NCBI RefSeq assembly: GCF_021025955.1
Contig: NZ_JAJNCL010000001.1
Coordinates: 248,001 to 312,000 of the forward strand
Length of the DNA stretch: 64,000 nt
Source of the DNA: Rhodococcus qingshengii
GTDB taxonomy: Bacteria > Actinomycetota > Actinomycetes > Mycobacteriales > Mycobacteriaceae
Direction of reading: 5' to 3'
Below the pieces are notes generated by a model, which worked only from the letters and a program-made list of their open reading frames with translations, made no database searches and was not told the DNA's origin. Positions 26,444-36,861 of the stretch are shown here, piece after piece; the first letter of the stretch is position 1, and every line of letters begins with the position of its first letter. Position numbers and translations under genes: made by a program.

Positions 26444-28025
26444 CGGGGGCCGGTTCCCGATCCGGTGTGATTGCGGGACCGTTTTCGGGCATCGACGTAT
26501 TCGGTTCACTGGGCTTCGTCGTCGGATCACCACCGCCGGGGGTAGTGATTTCGGTTTCGGTGGAACCGGATCCAGGATTTTCCGGCGTCGTCGGGTTCTC
26601 GCCGCCGCTCTCACCCGGGCCGAGACCGCCGCCGGGGTTTGCCTCGGTCGGATCGACCGGGGGCGTCGCCTCGGTGTCCGGAAGCGTCGGCCACCACGCC
26701 GGTGGATCGGGCAGCGTGATTCCGGGGATGGTCGGCCAATTCGGAGTGGTCGTTGTCGTGGTCGGCGGCGTAGTTGTCGTCGAGGTGTCCGGGATCGGCG
26801 CAGGCGGAAGTGTGTACTGATGCGTTGTGTACGAGTGCGTGTCGTAAGGCTGTGAGTCGAACGGGGTTGTGGGATAACCGTACTGAGGGTACGTGCTGCC
26901 TGCTACCGAAGGCAGAGGATCGTGAGACGGAATGATCGTTGATCCGGTGCTCGGTGTCGCTTCGGGGCTCACCGTCGTCGTGGTTGACCCGGTTCCGACG
27001 GGCGAGACCGCGGTGTCGTCGGTCGGCACCAATTCCTTTGCGCCGTAGCCAAGTACCAGTCCGCCGACCACGAGCGCGCCGATCAAAGCTCCCGAGACCT
27101 TGGCGGTGGATCCGGAGCGCTGGTCACTTCCGGAGCCCAGCAGCGGGAAACGAATTGCGGTGATCGAATCTGCCAGGAGTGCAGCACCTTTGGTTGCCGC
27201 AGTCTCGGGCTCGACGATCTCGACCAGGGGGACATCGACGGCAGCGGCGACGGCGGACCGCACGGCTGGAATGTGTGCGCCACCGCCGATGAGTACGACG
27301 GCACCGACGGGCCGCGGTGAGCCGTTCACGACTTCACGGATGAAGGTGACGGCGCGCTCGATATCCGGGGCGATGATGGCCTCGAACTCGTCGCGCGTGA
27401 TCGCCATCGCGTCGACCGGAAGGTCGATGGTCACCTTGGTGGCCGTGGACAGTTGCTCTTTGGCGACATGGCACCGGGCGGCAAGAAGTTCTGCGTCGGT
27501 ATACCGGCGCAAGTGCCCTGGAGCCTTCTCCGTCACGAAGTCGACCAATGCCCGGTCGATTCCGGCCCCCGCGAGGGCGTCGATACGGTCGGAGTGCAGA
27601 ACTTCACCGGTGTGGTCGACGACGGACACGGTCAGGCCCTGATCGCCGACGTCCACCTGAGCTGTGGCGTCGTACCGCTCAGTCTTCCCGGTCTCGGCAA
27701 GGTAAGCGTGTACGGCGGCAGGTTCGGGGATTGCACGGACCTGCTTCGGCGAGCGCGAGAGAGATGACCTGATGCTCGCGAGTTGATCGTCCGTGCGATA
27801 GCTGACACCGATCGAGCGCGGCGCCGCAGATCCGTCCGTTACCTGCGTCGTCATCAGCTTGATGGAAGCGCGGACGAGGTCGCCGACATTGGAATTGGCC
27901 TGATCGGCCGAGACGAATCGGGTCTCGGCAGGCACGGCTCCTGGCGCGTTTGTGCTGGTATCGGTGTCGACGAGGGCTGAATAGACACCGGAAGATCCAG
28001 TGGAAATTCCCAGTGAACAACTCAT
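26436..28025 (-). CDS. Hsp70-like membrane protein with Pro/Thr-rich outer domain
   Basis: 529 residues from the ATG at 28025, which has GAGGAGGTG upstream; seven earlier in-frame codons are unlikely. Residues 1-~290 resemble an Hsp70/actin-type ATPase: LGISTGSSGVYSALV, PKQVRAIPEPAAVHAY, AQVDVGDQGLTVSVVD and VVLIGGGAHIPAVRSAV, with VHAYLAETG near the connect region. A membrane helix (GALIGALVVGGLVLGYG) follows, then ~215 residues rich in Pro, Thr, Gly and Tyr, expected outside the cell. No substrate-binding domain. Function unknown; the layout suggests an inside-to-outside envelope sensor or scaffold. Confidence 0.82.
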   Translation of the reverse strand: MSCSLGISTGSSGVYSALVDTDTSTNAPGAVPAETRFVSADQANSNVGDLVRASIKLMTTQVTDGSAAPRSIGVSYRTDDQLASIRSSLSRSPKQVRAIPEPAAVHAYLAETGKTERYDATAQVDVGDQGLTVSVVDHTGEVLHSDRIDALAGAGIDRALVDFVTEKAPGHLRRYTDAELLAARCHVAKEQLSTATKVTIDLPVDAMAITRDEFEAIIAPDIERAVTFIREVVNGSPRPVGAVVLIGGGAHIPAVRSAVAAAVDVPLVEIVEPETAATKGAALLADSITAIRFPLLGSGSDQRSGSTAKVSGALIGALVVGGLVLGYGAKELVPTDDTAVSPVGTGSTTTTVSPEATPSTGSTIIPSHDPLPSVAGSTYPQYGYPTTPFDSQPYDTHSYTTHQYTLPPAPIPDTSTTTTPPTTTTTTPNWPTIPGITLPDPPAWWPTLPDTEATPPVDPTEANPGGGLGPGESGGENPTTPENPGSGSTETEITTPGGGDPTTKPSEPNTSMPENGPAITPDREPAPVG

Positions 28026-28186
28026 CGCGCACCTCCTCGCAGTCAATACCGGTCAATGTTCAATCGACCGCCGTTATATGAACGTTACAGAAGGTTCGTG
28101 AGGATTGCTCAGTGCTTTTCGTCTCCGTGACGCCCTTTTCGGACCGAAAGGGTGGTTTTACCTGCGAAATTGTCGATCATTGATTC

Positions 28187-28747
28187 ATGCGGAAAAAAGG
28201 CGATTCTCCCCACATCGACCGGGTACGACGACGCGCGCTGATCCGTGGTGCAGTGCTTCGACCCACACTGACGGTGATCGCCTTCGGATTCGCATATTTC
28301 TTTCTGCCGTGGATCGATGTACATACCGCGAGTGCGATCTTCCTCTTGATCGGTGGAGGCGCCGCGGTACTTGCCGTGACCACCTGGCAGGTGTGGCGAA
28401 TTCTGCGTTCCGATGTGCCTTCTCTGCAGGCGGTGGAAGCTGTGGCGGTGGTGATGCCGACGTACTTGTTGTTGGTGTCCATCACCTATTTTTCGGTCGA
28501 GCATGCAAGCCCTGGCAGTTTCACCGAACCGCTGTCGCGTATGGCGGCGCTGTACTTTTCGTTGTCCGTCTTCTCGACAGTCGGATTCGGCGACATCGCC
28601 GCGCAGACGGACCTTGCCAGGGGGCTCGTGAGCCTTCAGATCGTCTGCAATCTGGTGTTGATCGGATTCGGTGTTCGATTCGTCGTTGCCGCAGTGTCGT
28701 GGGCGAAAGCGCACCGCTCGCCTTCGAGCGGACCTGAAATCACCTAG
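28187..28747 (+). CDS. Two-pore-domain-type potassium channel family protein
   Basis: 186 residues with about four hydrophobic helices and a pore loop. The selectivity filter is STVGFGDI, the K-channel T-V-G-Y/F-G-D type, between AALYFSLSVF and LVSLQIVCNLVLIGFG. A positively charged N-terminus (MRKKGDSPHIDRVRRRALIR) should be inside. No RCK or cyclic-nucleotide domain is present, so gating must come from elsewhere. ATG at 28187 with no strong ribosome site; the 161-bp upstream gap also holds the promoter of the divergent Hsp70-like gene. Confidence 0.88.
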   Translation: MRKKGDSPHIDRVRRRALIRGAVLRPTLTVIAFGFAYFFLPWIDVHTASAIFLLIGGGAAVLAVTTWQVWRILRSDVPSLQAVEAVAVVMPTYLLLVSITYFSVEHASPGSFTEPLSRMAALYFSLSVFSTVGFGDIAAQTDLARGLVSLQIVCNLVLIGFGVRFVVAAVSWAKAHRSPSSGPEIT

Positions 28748-28766
28748 GACACTGCGGCAATCGGAG

Positions 28767-30482
28767 TCATCGTCCGGTGTGAACCAACAATTCGACGTTC
28801 TGGTCGACGCCGGTACCCGTCAGCTTCGGGTCGCGGTGGATGTCGTTGAACGACAGTTCGCGGTACAGCGAGGCGAGTCCGGCTGCCGACTTGTCGCTGT
28901 AGTCGACGGAATTGGGGCTCTCCGCTTCGAAGAGCGTCGCAAGCAACGACACCGTTCCATCGTGGTTGTCCGCGATCTCGATGATGCGCCCGAGCTGCGG
29001 GTAGTCGATGTGAGAGGCGGTGTTGATCTCCCAGAAGCCCTGCTCGGGGGTCGCGCCGGGCCACGGGGTGATCTTGTTCTCGTGGGTGTGTCCGTTGACC
29101 CAGGCAAGTACGTTCGGGAAACGATGCAGCAAGTCGAGAAGCTGTGAACCGCGCAGGCGTGGCTCGAGGACGTTCTCGGGGTCGGGAATGAGATTGTCCA
29201 TCGTGTCGCTCGTGTGATGACTGAACAGCACGAAATACGTGTCACCTCGCGACTCGGTGACGCGAGAGCCCGCGGCGTCGTAGTAGGTGCTGCTGCCGGC
29301 GCGCAGGGTGTTCTCGATCCACTGGAACTGAGCGGCGCCCAGCGAACCGTCGACAAGGCCCGCGCGGTTGGTGGAGTCCATGCTGATGCCGACGACGCCC
29401 GGTGCGATTTGGAACGAGTAGTAACCGATCCCGGTTTCGCCGGCGTCGGGGGCGAAACCGTGTCCGACGGGGCCGGGACCGGTGTGCGCGGGATCAAGAT
29501 GTGCGGCGATGAACTGCCGGGGTGTGAACGGTGCGCGCGACGGGTCGGGGGTGACCTGGCGCGGCGGCGTCGTGAAGGCGGAAAGGATTCCGGGAATCGC
29601 ACTGGGATCGAACTTGGTGGCGATGTCGATCTGCTTGGCCTGCTCCGGTGAACCGGGCACCTCGAACTTGAGAGAGCCTGTGTACATCGCTTCGAGCGGC
29701 GGGATGCCGCTGGGCACCGTGCCGGACACCGAATCGTCGTGATTGCCGAACACGCAATACCAAGGGGTGTTCAGGCCGGGGCTCGACACGGGAGTGAAAG
29801 CGGCACCGAAGAAATCGGGGATCTCGGGAAAACCGGCCTTCTTGTACATGTCGAGCATCGGTGACTCGGGGTTCCAGTAGAGATCGGCACCCGAGTTCTG
29901 CACACCCTCGTAGCGGTCCTTGGCGCCGGTGTTGGCAACGACGGTTCCACCATTGAGGGAGGTGAGGAACCAGTCGAGTTCGGCGAATTCCTTGTTGTCC
30001 GTGTTGTCGCCGGTGGTGACAACGGCATCGAAGGGTCGCGACGTGTGCGGGCCACTGCCGATCGAATTGACTCGTCGGACAAGTGAAATCAGCCCGTGCG
30101 CCGTCAGAGTCTCCTGTGGGCGGAACGCCGAGCCGGTGATCTGGTGGACGTACTCGAATCGCATGGGGGACTGGGCGTCGACGATGTGGACGTCGGTCAG
30201 CTGCACGAGCGAGGCGAGTGCGGTGCGGTGATCCTCGCGTCCTGACTTCGGCTCGGCCAACTCGCTGCGCACGATGTTCGCCCAACCCGGCCCGGCGGTG
30301 AGCTTGGTGTAGCCGCTGCTGCTGACGGGGGTGGACACGGACTCGAGAGTGGTGCCAGGACCTGACGTCGGAATGGTCGACGCGCCTGCATATTGCAGGC
30401 CCCACGGCTTGCCAAGGCTGACCGCGCCGACGGCGCCGAGTCCGGCGAAGGTCAGAAAACTACGGCGATTGATGTTCGTCAC
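28767..30482 (-). CDS. Exported metallophosphoesterase, TIGR03767-like
   Basis: 571 residues. The N-terminus INRRSFLTFAGLGAVGAVSLG is a Tat-type signal. Metallophosphoesterase motifs: LVQLTDVHIVD, AVVTTGDNTDN, WYCVFGNHDD and, near the end, VLFSHHTSD and WVNGHTHENK, which together supply the two-metal site. Likely exported folded with metal. The substrate is unknown. Convergent with the potassium channel gene and divergent from groES. Confidence 0.9.
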   Translation of the reverse strand: MTNINRRSFLTFAGLGAVGAVSLGKPWGLQYAGASTIPTSGPGTTLESVSTPVSSSGYTKLTAGPGWANIVRSELAEPKSGREDHRTALASLVQLTDVHIVDAQSPMRFEYVHQITGSAFRPQETLTAHGLISLVRRVNSIGSGPHTSRPFDAVVTTGDNTDNKEFAELDWFLTSLNGGTVVANTGAKDRYEGVQNSGADLYWNPESPMLDMYKKAGFPEIPDFFGAAFTPVSSPGLNTPWYCVFGNHDDSVSGTVPSGIPPLEAMYTGSLKFEVPGSPEQAKQIDIATKFDPSAIPGILSAFTTPPRQVTPDPSRAPFTPRQFIAAHLDPAHTGPGPVGHGFAPDAGETGIGYYSFQIAPGVVGISMDSTNRAGLVDGSLGAAQFQWIENTLRAGSSTYYDAAGSRVTESRGDTYFVLFSHHTSDTMDNLIPDPENVLEPRLRGSQLLDLLHRFPNVLAWVNGHTHENKITPWPGATPEQGFWEINTASHIDYPQLGRIIEIADNHDGTVSLLATLFEAESPNSVDYSDKSAAGLASLYRELSFNDIHRDPKLTGTGVDQNVELLVHTGR

Positions 30483-30564
30483 GAAGTGAACAATAGGTGA
30501 ACGTGGTGGACGGTTGTCCTGTTTCGCTCTGGACGAAGAGAAAAATGCGCCCAGTCCTTGAGGG

Positions 30565-30591
30565 TTGGCACTCTCACGTATAGAGTGCCAA
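30565..30591 (+). promoter_or_regulatory. CIRCE element (HrcA operator) before groES
   Basis: TTGGCACTC, nine bases, GAGTGCCAA: a perfect inverted repeat with the exact CIRCE spacing, one base per arm off the TTAGCACTC consensus. It lies about 125 bp upstream of the groES start. Implies HrcA repression of groES-groEL1; hrcA is not in the window. Confidence 0.93.
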
Positions 30592-30715
30592 TTGGCGCTG
30601 ATCGAGTTCCGGCACCCGCGACGACGGGACTGCAGTGACGCGCCGTAAACGGCATACCCAAACAGCTGTCCGAGGATCGCCTCGGACGCACATACCCCAA
30701 AGTGGAGGGCTCATC

Positions 30716-31015
30716 GTGGCGAGCGTCAACATCAAGCCGCTCGAGGACAAGATCCTCGTCCAGGCCAACGAGGCTGAAACGACGACGGCTTCCGGCCTGG
30801 TCATTCCTGACACAGCCAAGGAAAAGCCCCAGGAGGGCACCGTCGTTGCAGTCGGCGAAGGCCGCGTCAACGAGCAGGGCAACCGCATCCCGGTCGACGT
30901 CAAGGAGGGTGACACGGTCATCTACTCCAAGTACGGCGGAACCGAGATCAAGTACGCCGGCCAGGAATACCTGATCCTGTCGGCACGCGACGTGCTGGCT
31001 GTCGTCTCCAAGTAA
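30716..31015 (+). CDS. groES: Co-chaperonin GroES
   Basis: Lid of the chaperonin cage, 99 residues. [39 protein letters not shown] and [16 protein letters not shown] match actinobacterial GroES along the whole length. GTG at 30716 has GTGGAGGG upstream; the longer open frame from 30635 lies in the regulatory region. Cotranscribed with groEL1, 86 bp downstream, and controlled by the CIRCE element. Confidence 0.97.
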   Translation: MASVNIKPLEDKILVQANEAETTTASGLVIPDTAKEKPQEGTVVAVGEGRVNEQGNRIPVDVKEGDTVIYSKYGGTEIKYAGQEYLILSARDVLAVVSK

Positions 31016-31026
31016 GACACACGTGA

Positions 31027-32712
<1,686 letters not shown>

Positions 32713-32737
32713 CTCGCTGCTCGTAGTTTCGACAAAG

Positions 32738-32774
32738 AAGAGATCCCCCACCGGATTCCGGTGGGGGATCTCTT
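32738..32774. terminator. Bidirectional terminator between groEL1 and rskA
   Basis: A 17-bp perfect stem (arms AAGAGATCCCCCACCGG and CCGGTGGGGGATCTCTT) with a 3-base loop. It sits between the convergent ends of groEL1 and rskA and can act in both directions. Confidence 0.88.
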
Positions 32775-32788
32775 CGTTCGTCTGGTGA

Positions 32789-33526
32789 TCAGATGAGCGG
32801 GATCGTCGCGAACGGCTCGCTGGTCGGCTGCTGCGATCCGCCGGGAGGTTCGATCGTGAACGCTAACTTCGTGTTCGGGCCGATGCCGTCGAGCACCACC
32901 TGGGTAGTGGGTTTGACGTCGCCCGGAGCCATCGTCCCCATCGGGATCATCGTGGTGCTGTCGGTGTCGCCCGGCACCAGCCACATCTGGTAGACGGTAT
33001 CCGGGCTCGGGGGAGTCACATCGTTCATCACGAGAACTGCCGCGTCTTCGGAGGGGGAGAACAGCGTCGTCGCACTACCGCCGCCCGGGATCTCACGCGT
33101 GGTGGCATGAACGTCAGGTGCTGCCATGATTTCGGACGCGGAGTTCTGCGGCGGTGTGTTGTCGGACAGCGTGCGTCCGATTCCGATGCCGCCGACCAGG
33201 ATTGCGACTGCGGCGGCCGCGGCAAGCGCCATGGTCCACGGGCGTCGACGGTTACGGCGCTCGGCCAGCGAGATCGGGGCGTCGGCAGCAGCGGTCTGTC
33301 CCGAGATCGAGGCGAGGACGCTGCTGCGCAGTGACGGCGGGGGGTCGACGGCGTCGACGACGGTCATCGCAGCCATGGTTTCGGCGGTGAGTCGGACCTG
33401 GGCGTCGAATTCGGCTCGGGTCGCGGAGTCTGAAGCGGCGAGTCGTTTGTCGATCTCACGGCGCTCGTCGAGGTCCAACGCATCGATCGCGTAGGCGTAC
33501 GCGTAGTCGATCAGCTCTTCGTCCAT
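32789..33526 (-). CDS. rskA: Anti-sigma-K factor RskA
   Basis: Membrane anti-sigma factor holding SigK; released by regulated proteolysis. 245 residues: N-terminal anti-sigma region (MDEELIDYAYAYAIDALDLDERREIDKRL), one helix at about 96-117 (WTMALAAAAAVAILVGGIGIG), and an outer domain of RskA type (VLVMNDVTPPSPDTVYQMWLVP, PTTQVVLDGIGPNTKLAFTIEPPGGS). Starts one base after the sigK stop, so translation is coupled. Confidence 0.93.
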   Translation of the reverse strand: MDEELIDYAYAYAIDALDLDERREIDKRLAASDSATRAEFDAQVRLTAETMAAMTVVDAVDPPPSLRSSVLASISGQTAAADAPISLAERRNRRRPWTMALAAAAAVAILVGGIGIGRTLSDNTPPQNSASEIMAAPDVHATTREIPGGGSATTLFSPSEDAAVLVMNDVTPPSPDTVYQMWLVPGDTDSTTMIPMGTMAPGDVKPTTQVVLDGIGPNTKLAFTIEPPGGSQQPTSEPFATIPLI

Positions 33527-33527
33527 C

Positions 33528-34196
33528 TCACATCACCCCCAAACATCCACGTAGGCGCAGTAGTCCGTCGCGAATTCGCGACTTGATCGTGGGAATCGCC
33601 ACGCCGAGATCTTCGGCGACCTCGCGGTACGTTCGGCCGCCGTAGTAAGCGAGAGTTACCGATTGGCGCTGAGTGTCCGTCAGTGTCTCGAGACAGTCGG
33701 TGACAGCACGATGCTCGTCTCTTCGTGTCACTTCGTCGCTGACGACGTCGAACTCGGGAGTCGCATTGGTGGTGTCGTAGAGAGCCTGTCGATCCGAACT
33801 CGACTGTTCGGAGCGGACGCGGTCCACCGCGCGGCGGTGAGCGAGCGTCAGGAGCCAGGCGAGTGCGGACCCCTTGGCCGGATCGAAACTGTCGGCTGAT
33901 TTCCAGGCTTGGAGGTAGACCTCTTGGACTGCTTCCTCGGAGAAGCCTGGATCACGGAGTACACGCAGAACCATGCCGTAGACGCGGGAGCTGGTTCGGT
34001 CGTAGAACTCGGCGAAGGCGCCCTGGTCGCCGCCGGCAACGTTCGCGAGGATCACGGCCAGCTCGCGTGATTCCACGATTCGCGCGGTGCGGGCCGCAGA
34101 ATTGTCCGTCGGGCATGAGCCGGCCGCATCCGACGCATGGTCTGGCTCGCTCACGAAGAGTTGTCTCGCTTCATCGCGTACAACCGTAGCGTGCAT
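33528..34196 (-). CDS. sigK: ECF RNA polymerase sigma factor SigK
   Basis: 222 residues. Region 2 reads FAEFYDRTSSRVYGMVLRVL and EEAVQEVYLQAWKSADSFDP; region 4 reads LETLTDTQRQSVTLAYYGG then TYREVAEDLGVAIPTIKSRI. Cognate anti-sigma rskA follows directly. The N-terminal ~35 residues before SRELAVILANVAGGDQ are variable, so the true start may be later than 34196. The fasciclin lipoprotein upstream, with a SigK-like promoter, matches the known link of SigK to MPT70/MPT83 in mycobacteria. Confidence 0.92.
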   Translation of the reverse strand: MHATVVRDEARQLFVSEPDHASDAAGSCPTDNSAARTARIVESRELAVILANVAGGDQGAFAEFYDRTSSRVYGMVLRVLRDPGFSEEAVQEVYLQAWKSADSFDPAKGSALAWLLTLAHRRAVDRVRSEQSSSDRQALYDTTNATPEFDVVSDEVTRRDEHRAVTDCLETLTDTQRQSVTLAYYGGRTYREVAEDLGVAIPTIKSRIRDGLLRLRGCLGVM

Positions 34197-34230
34197 GTCC
34201 GGTTCTTTTCTCTAGGCCCGCCGTTGGCCG

Positions 34231-34273
34231 CTGTGCGCCTTTGTTAACCGCGGGGGTTGACAAAGGCGCACAG
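34231..34273. terminator. Hairpin between fasciclin gene and sigK
   Basis: 19-base arms (CTGTGCGCCTTTGTTAACC and GGTTGACAAAGGCGCACAG, one mismatch) with a 5-base GC loop. It follows the fasciclin stop on the minus strand and precedes sigK. No T-run follows. A close relative lies at 49505-49564. Confidence 0.75.
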
Positions 34274-34283
34274 CAGGTGGGGA

Positions 34284-34949
34284 CTACTGCGGCATCAGCA
34301 CCGAATCGATGAGGTAGACGGTGGCGTTTGCGGTCTTGACTCCACCGCAGACGACGGTTGCGTCGTTGACCTTGATGTTGTCACCGGATCCGGTGACGGT
34401 GACTGTTCCGCCCTCGGCGGTGGGGTGAGTTCCGTCGATTGCGTCAGGGGCGATCTGGCCGGGAACCACGTGGTAGGTGAGGATCTTGGTCAGCGTGGCG
34501 CTGTCCGTCTTGAGGCTGTCGATCGTGGCGGGGTCGATCTTGGCGAATGCCGAGTCGATCGGTGCAAAGACGGTGAACTCGCCACCGTTGAGAGTGTCGA
34601 CCAAGTTGACGTCCGGGTTGAGCTGGCCGGAGACCGCCGCGGTCAAGGTGGTGAGCAACGGATTGTTGGATGCCGCTGTGGCAACCGGATCCTGGGCCAT
34701 TCCGCTGACCGATCCGGCGCCGCTCGGCACTGCAGCGGCGTAGTCGGCACAACCGGCACCGACCAGATCAGAAGCGGGCTCTGCCATCGCGCTGCTGGGA
34801 GACATGCTCGATCCCATGGGCGAAGACGTCATGGCGGCGCTCGAGGTGTCCGTCGACGAATCGTTGTCGTCGGAGGAGCAACCGACTACGCCGAAGACGG
34901 CGAAAGAGGCTGCTGCGGTGACTGCCAGAACTCGAGTAGAGGTGTTCAT
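34284..34949 (-). CDS. Fasciclin-domain lipoprotein, MPT70/MPT83-like
   Basis: 221 residues from the ATG at 34949, with GGAAGG upstream; the longer frame to 35063 runs through the promoter. Lipobox VVGCSS, a Ser/Thr/Met-rich linker, then one FAS1 domain with [23 protein letters not shown] and [14 protein letters not shown]. Two Cys (GAGCADYA and VVCGGV) probably form a disulfide. In mycobacteria MPT70/MPT83 are SigK-regulated, and here the gene is beside sigK. Confidence 0.93.
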   Translation of the reverse strand: MNTSTRVLAVTAAASFAVFGVVGCSSDDNDSSTDTSSAAMTSSPMGSSMSPSSAMAEPASDLVGAGCADYAAAVPSGAGSVSGMAQDPVATAASNNPLLTTLTAAVSGQLNPDVNLVDTLNGGEFTVFAPIDSAFAKIDPATIDSLKTDSATLTKILTYHVVPGQIAPDAIDGTHPTAEGGTVTVTGSGDNIKVNDATVVCGGVKTANATVYLIDSVLMPQ

Positions 34950-34996
34950 GGGTCTGCCTTCCTGAAGGGATGTGCTGAGGTGCACTGTCAGAAGGC

Positions 34997-35023
34997 ATTC
35001 GGAGTCGGTTGTCGACAGGATGG
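34997..35023 (-). promoter_or_regulatory. Predicted SigK-type promoter of the fasciclin gene
   Basis: On the minus strand CCATCC (35023-35018), 15 bases, then CCGAAT (35002-34997), 47 bp before the start codon. CCATCC and CCGAAT are the hexamers I recall for mycobacterial SigK promoters. The spacer is a little short for an ECF promoter. Confidence 0.65.
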
Positions 35024-35069
35024 GTCGGTGTCGGAAATTCTTTTCACGAACTGATGTCGGCATGCAAAA

Positions 35070-35091
35070 GCCCCCGAAAACTCTCGGGGGC
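35070..35091 (-). terminator. Terminator of whiB3
   Basis: Arms GCCCCCGA and TCGGGGGC, 6-base loop, followed on the minus strand by TTTT. Lies 24 bp after the whiB3 stop and before the fasciclin promoter. Confidence 0.82.
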
Positions 35092-35114
35092 CTTGTGCTC
35101 TCGACCTGCGTGTA

Positions 35115-35411
35115 TCAGGACGCTATGCGAGTGGTGCGACGGTGGCGTGCGTGTAGTTCACGTTCGGTTTCCGACATTCCGCCCCAGATCCCGTACGGCT
35201 CGGCGACGGTCAGCGCGTGGCTACGGCACTGCATCAGCACCGGGCACTGACGGCACATTTCTTTTGCGCGGGTTTCGCGCTGGGCACGTGCTCTACCGCG
35301 TTCGCCATCGGGATGGAAGAACATCGAGGAGTCGACTCCGCGGCACAGACCGTGCATCTGCCAGTCCCAGATGTCTGCGTTGGGGCCTGGAAGGTGATTC
35401 GGTGCAGGCAT
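35115..35411 (-). CDS. whiB3: WhiB3-type iron-sulfur transcription regulator
   Basis: 98-residue Wbl protein. Four cluster Cys: one in HGLCRG and three in EMCRQCPVLMQC (C-x2-C-x5-C), then the GIWGGMSE turn and a basic C-terminus. The N-terminus PGPNADIWDWQMHGLCRG and SSMFFHPDGERGRAR match WhiB3 rather than other Wbl types, and the place between groEL1 and sigD agrees. In mycobacteria it senses redox state through its cluster and partners with SigA. The C-terminus is shorter than in M. tuberculosis. Followed by its own terminator. Confidence 0.9.
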   Translation of the reverse strand: MPAPNHLPGPNADIWDWQMHGLCRGVDSSMFFHPDGERGRARAQRETRAKEMCRQCPVLMQCRSHALTVAEPYGIWGGMSETERELHARHRRTTRIAS

Positions 35412-36015
35412 GTTGACTCCTTACTGCAAGCTCGCGTTGATCAACGAGCGGACCAAGTTGCCCGGAGGTTATCCGGGCCTTCTGAATCGTTCACGCTTGC
35501 TAACCGTAAGGGTGCTGAGTAAATCGCGTCAATAGGCTCGTTCAGTGGTGATCGGCATATATCGAAATGCGAGAGTTAACGAAGTGTATATTTACATTTC
35601 CGGTCCTTCGTGCGTTGCCTTGCGCCGATGTTGGAATCGGGTCGATCGAGGTGCTGACCGGAAAGTCTGGCTGCTCGAGATGCGAAACCCACAGATCAGG
35701 GATATGTTTGCTGCTGACCGCCCGGCGGAATCACTCAGACATTCGGCTCGGTTTGCGTCATTTGTCCGATATTGAGCGGGTGGGGTTGTGCTCCATTTCG
35801 GGACTTAGTGCCCAAGTTTCAACTAGGACGTCTGTCCAATAAGTAATGCGCAGTTAACGTCACGGATATATGCCCGTTAAATATCATTACGAGTACATTT
35901 GGCAAATCTCAGTTGAATATCTGATTAACTCCGACAAACTTGCCTTTTCGCGTTTCTGTGCCACTTATGGCATCGGTCGGGCGCTTGTCTGCTGGGCTGC
36001 TGCGATGATCTACCT
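35412..36015. other. 604-bp intergenic region upstream of whiB3
   Basis: No credible gene. The stretch 35530-35950 is visibly lower in GC than the rest of the window and has AT-rich boxes (CATATATCG, GTATATTTACA, TAAATATCATT) and three TTAAC-type words (GAGTTAACG, CAGTTAACG, GATTAACTC). ORFs of about 76-156 codons here have no coding look. It presumably contains the regulatory region of whiB3 and the promoter of the gene at 36016, and could hide an sRNA. Confidence 0.6.
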
Positions 36016-36861
36016 GTGTCGAGTCCTGAGCGCCCTGAAACAGCTGTACGATCCAAGACCCTCGAGTCCGCCGCATTCGGCGCGGATCCGGACCTCGACC
36101 GGCTCCCGGCGCCTGGCTCCACCCGGGATTGGTGGACAACGGCAGTGGTTCTGGGTGGTCAGGGGTACTACGCCAGAGCGCGGGCGGCCTTGGATGTCCT
36201 GGACCGGCGCACCGCGGGGTTCTCGACGCATTCGGATCGAGTCCTTGCCTCTCTGTCTGCCAGCACGAGAGCGTCGTTTCTTCGTCAAAGCGGACGCCAT
36301 GCGCTCGCAGCCACGTGCGACGGGCGCGCACTCGCGATAGTCGACGGGCCGCCTGTCAACCCGGAGGCTGCCTGTGATGCGCTGACCGGTCTGGCTGCGG
36401 ACTCCCTCGGCTGCGGCCGGCTTCCGCTGGGCTGGCGGCTGTTGGGGGAGTGTCGGCGTCGTCTCGACGACGGTGCTCTGGTTGTCGACGGTGGGCTGTG
36501 GCGGCAGGAAATTCGGATCCAATGGGTCTCGGCGGAACTGGCTCTGGCGGGAGGTGACTTCACGCGCGCCCGCAGACACGCAGAACGCGCCGTCGAATTG
36601 TCAGGGGAATCGGAGTCTGTCCGGCATCGCGTGAAGTCGGATCTCTTGCGCAGCGCCGCTCTGACCGGAACAGACCCAAGCGCGGCCGTGGAGTCGGCAG
36701 TGGATGTGCTCGCACGGTGTCAGCAGTACGGCCTGCTGCCCCTGGCCTGGGCGTCGTCGATGTTGATCGAGGGTGTGAGCGGCGGGGGGACCTCGCCGAG
36801 CGCCCGTGAGATCGGCGATCTGATTGCGAGCCGTGGTGGATCACTCCTACCTTTGTCGTAG
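36016..36861 (+). CDS. Hypothetical helical protein, Rv3415c-like
   Basis: 281 residues, soluble. Consists of helix pairs of TPR-like look (WWTTAVVLGGQGYYARARAA, SLSASTRASFLRQSGRHALA, IQWVSAELALAGGDFTRARR). No enzyme motif. It holds the place of Rv3415c between whiB3 and sigD. GTG at 36016 is the first codon of the frame and fits the gene's composition; upstream GTG/ATG choices in other frames were discarded. Function unknown; TPR-like repeats would suit a protein-binding role. Confidence 0.8.
   Translation: MSSPERPETAVRSKTLESAAFGADPDLDRLPAPGSTRDWWTTAVVLGGQGYYARARAALDVLDRRTAGFSTHSDRVLASLSASTRASFLRQSGRHALAATCDGRALAIVDGPPVNPEAACDALTGLAADSLGCGRLPLGWRLLGECRRRLDDGALVVDGGLWRQEIRIQWVSAELALAGGDFTRARRHAERAVELSGESESVRHRVKSDLLRSAALTGTDPSAAVESAVDVLARCQQYGLLPLAWASSMLIEGVSGGGTSPSAREIGDLIASRGGSLLPLS

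Noticed and set aside
35545..35842. Short ORFs in the whiB3 upstream region
   Set aside because: No ribosome site, overlapping frames and no family resemblance.
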